Below are positions 4,280 to 6,487 of a stretch of DNA of 6,487 bases, piece after piece. The first letter of the stretch is position 1, and each line of letters opens with the position of its first letter. This stretch comes from Nitrososphaerales archaeon TH5893 (GTDB taxonomy: Archaea > Thermoproteota > Nitrososphaeria > Nitrososphaerales > Nitrososphaeraceae): contig JAATVT010000151.1 in NCBI GenBank assembly GCA_014523685.1, forward strand, positions 1 through 6,487. Direction: 5' to 3'. The notes under the pieces were generated by a model, which saw only the letters and a program-made list of their open reading frames with translations, had not been told where the DNA came from and did no database searches. The translations under genes and the position numbers were made by a program.

Positions 4280-6487
4280 ACGAATATAGCACAATCAATA
4301 GCTGAAAAATTCAAAAAACAAGGATTCCAGAATATCACGGCAATTCAAGCCAAGGCACTCCCTGTAATCTCCAGAAAGCTAAATTGTCTATTGGTAGCTC
4401 CTACGGGATCGGGGAAAACAGAAGCAGCAGTCATCCCTGTTTTCGCGATGCTATCGAGCGTCGCGACTTCTGAGTCATTTAAAGGGAAGATACGGGCAAT
4501 TTACGTTACTCCATTAAGGGCGCTTAACAATGATGTTCAGAGAAGAATAATGAAATATGCAGAATCGGAAGGTCTTCGTGTTGAAATAAGACATGGTGAC
4601 ACAAATACTAAAACAAGAAAAAGGATAGTCAACGACCCCCCAGATATATTAATCACAACCCCTGAGTCACTGGGAGTTATTCTTACAAGTCAGAAAATGC
4701 TGATTGCATTACAGGAATTGGAATGGCTAATAATAGATGAAGTTCATGAGCTTATTTCAAGTGAGCGCGGATCACATCTGGCTCTAAGTCTTGAACGATT
4801 GCAGTTAGTATCCCAGAAAACCATTACAAGGATAGGGCTTTCTGCCACTCCAAGCAGCCTAGTCGAAACAAGCAAATTTGTTGTCGGCTTACAGAGAAAG
4901 TGTGCAATATTAGTAGACCATAGTATGAGAAAATATGACATAGACATAAAATTTGTAAAAGGTTCCCTGAACAACGTTGCGACGTTTATAGCAGATTATG
5001 TCAAAACAAATCTCATAGCTGGCTCAGTATTATTATTTACAAATACAAGAGATGAAGCCGAATATATGGGAGCCATCTTAAAGAACCGGGATGATTCAAC
5101 TGTGGATGTTCATCATGGATCCTTATCGAGAAATATGCGGGAAGAAACTGAGTATAGGCTAAGAGCTGGTTTGGCAGAGCTAGTTGTTTGTACCTCTTCA
5201 CTAGAGTTGGGACTGGATATTGGGTCAGTCCAACTCGTAGTACATTATGGATCTCCTCGACAAGTCTCGAAACTGATTCAGAGGATTGGGAGGAGTAGAC
5301 ATATGCAATCTAGATCTGCCAAGGGTCTAATAGTGATAAATAATCCAGATGATGAAATCGAAGCACTCGCTCTAATGAAAAGAATGAAGAGGCGTTCTAT
5401 TGAGGAGCAAGTGATGCATAAAGAGTCTTTGGATGTGCTGGCCCATCACCTAGTAGGCCTTTCTATTCAAGCTAAAAAACCAATAGGCTTAGAACCAGCT
5501 TTCGATATGGTCAGAAAAGCATATCCTTTTAGTGCGCTCAGCTACCATGACATGATTAACGTTATAGAACTTCTTCATGGTCAAGGTATCGTAAGATATG
5601 ACCAATTAACCCAATCCTATCGCAGAACAATAAGGGCTTACAAATATTATTTTGAAAACCTTTCTATGATACCAGAAGTTCTTAAATTTGAAGTTGTTGA
5701 CATGATAAATAATAGAAGAATCGGTAGCTTGGATCAAGAGTTTGTGGGTGACTACGGCGAGAGGGGAAATGTCTTTATACTTAGGGGCTCTCAGTGGCGT
5801 ATAGTATCAGTCGACGAGTTGAAAATGCGAGTTAGCGTAGAACCTCTACGCGGCGCTGCGATTAATGTTCCATATTGGAACGGCGAAATGATACCTGTGG
5901 ATTATGAAACTGCCAGGGAGGTTGGAAATATACGTAATCAAGCAGCAAAGAATGCCTTAAAGCTTTCGAGTAACATTATAGACCAAACACTAGAAGTTTT
6001 GGACCTGATTCCAGATTCGTCAACCATTATTGTAGAAAGTTCCATATCAAAGAATACTTTGGTGATTCACAGCACTTTTGGTACGAAAGTAAATAATACC
6101 ATAGCCTCATTGATGTCGACAATACTGTCATCACAGCTTGGGTATGTAGTTGAGACCAGAGCAGACTCTTACAGAATTGTTCTGAGTTCGAGCGTTAGAA
6201 TCGGAAAAGGTCTTGTTGAAGCATTCTTTAACGATGTCTACGACATTGAGGCAGTTCTTATTGCTTCGATGACTGGAACTCATAATATTAATTGGAAAGT
6301 CTGGATGGTCTCAAAAAGGTTTGGGATAGTGAACAAGGAAGTTGTTTATGACAAGAGAATCGCCCGACTAATATATGACAGATACTCAAAAACGCCAGTT
6401 AGCAAAGAATCGATTCGAGAACTGATTCATGATAAATACGATCTTGATCGAACACAGAATATATTCGATATGGTTAAAAAGAAAAAC
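4280..6487 (+). CDS. lhr: Lhr-family superfamily II ATP-dependent helicase (3' partial, start unresolved)
   Basis: Lhr helicases are 3'-to-5' nucleic-acid-dependent ATPases, linked in archaea to DNA repair and RNA handling. 736 codons are visible and the frame runs off the window end. In order: QGFQNITAIQAKALP (Q-motif-like), Walker A APTGSGKT (4397-4420), TPLRAL, TTPESL, DEVHEL (DEVH at 4736-4747), SAT (4841-4849), LLFTNTR, HHGSLSR, TSSLELGLDIG and motif VI QRIGRSRH (5279-5302). After the two RecA domains come a winged-helix-like part and the Lhr-type domain 4 ending in NWKVWMVSKRFGIVNK. In motif VI the usual Gly before His is Arg. The start is a puzzle: the frame opens after TGATAG at 4274-4279 and has no ATG, GTG or TTG before the Q-motif. 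TTG 4391 and ATG 4448 would remove the Q-motif or Walker A. Candidates are ATA 4286, ACG 4280, or TTG 4273 with a frameshift. GTGAT at 4269-4273 could act as ribosome binding site. Confidence 0.88.

Noticed and set aside
4744..4974. Minus-strand open frame of 76 codons
   Set aside because: Antisense of the helicase DEVH to SAT region; a shadow.

Overview
The window looks like a chromosomal segment from an ammonia-oxidising-type archaeon of the Nitrososphaerota (Thaumarchaeota). The evidence is archaeal information-processing families (an aCPSF1-like KH/beta-CASP protein, an Lhr-type helicase, a stand-alone TRAM protein, an archaeal SepF), AT-rich TATA-like boxes about 24-30 bases before start codons, which is typical of leaderless archaeal transcripts, and moderate-to-low GC. 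The phylum call is an inference from gene content; no rRNA or tRNA is present to confirm it.

Layout. Bases 1-465 (minus strand) hold a TRAM-domain RNA-binding protein with a Gly/Arg-rich N-terminus and a C-terminal tail made of a perfect 27-bp tandem repeat that runs off the window edge. A 174-bp divergent spacer follows. Bases 640-2529 (plus) encode a full-length relative of the archaeal termination nuclease aCPSF1. Several metal ligands and the KH loop are replaced, so it looks like a pseudo-nuclease. A 95-bp convergent spacer separates it from two minus-strand genes: an 87-residue SepF-like protein (2625-2888) and a PP-loop thiouridylase-like protein with an NFACT-R-like C-terminus (2977-4029). 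A 76-bp divergent spacer with a TATA-like box for each direction leads to a plus-strand small membrane protein (4106-4276). An Lhr-family superfamily II helicase (from about 4280, running off the right edge) follows at once in the same frame.

Four of the six genes concern RNA: TRAM chaperone-like protein, aCPSF1-like protein, tRNA thiolation enzyme and possibly the Lhr helicase. SepF is the exception, being a cell-division/FtsZ partner family. The genes lie in several transcription units of both orientations, so this is a neighbourhood rather than one operon.

The best lead is the degenerate aCPSF1 paralogue. It keeps the full architecture and the C-terminal tail, but the HxHxDH motif reads QAHLSH, the motif-4 Asp is Glu, and the KH GxxG loop is gone. 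By analogy with eukaryotic CPSF-100 beside CPSF-73, it could be a non-catalytic partner of the active aCPSF1 encoded elsewhere. Second, neither the TRAM gene nor the Lhr gene has an ATG or GTG that would give a complete protein, so their starts need experimental definition.
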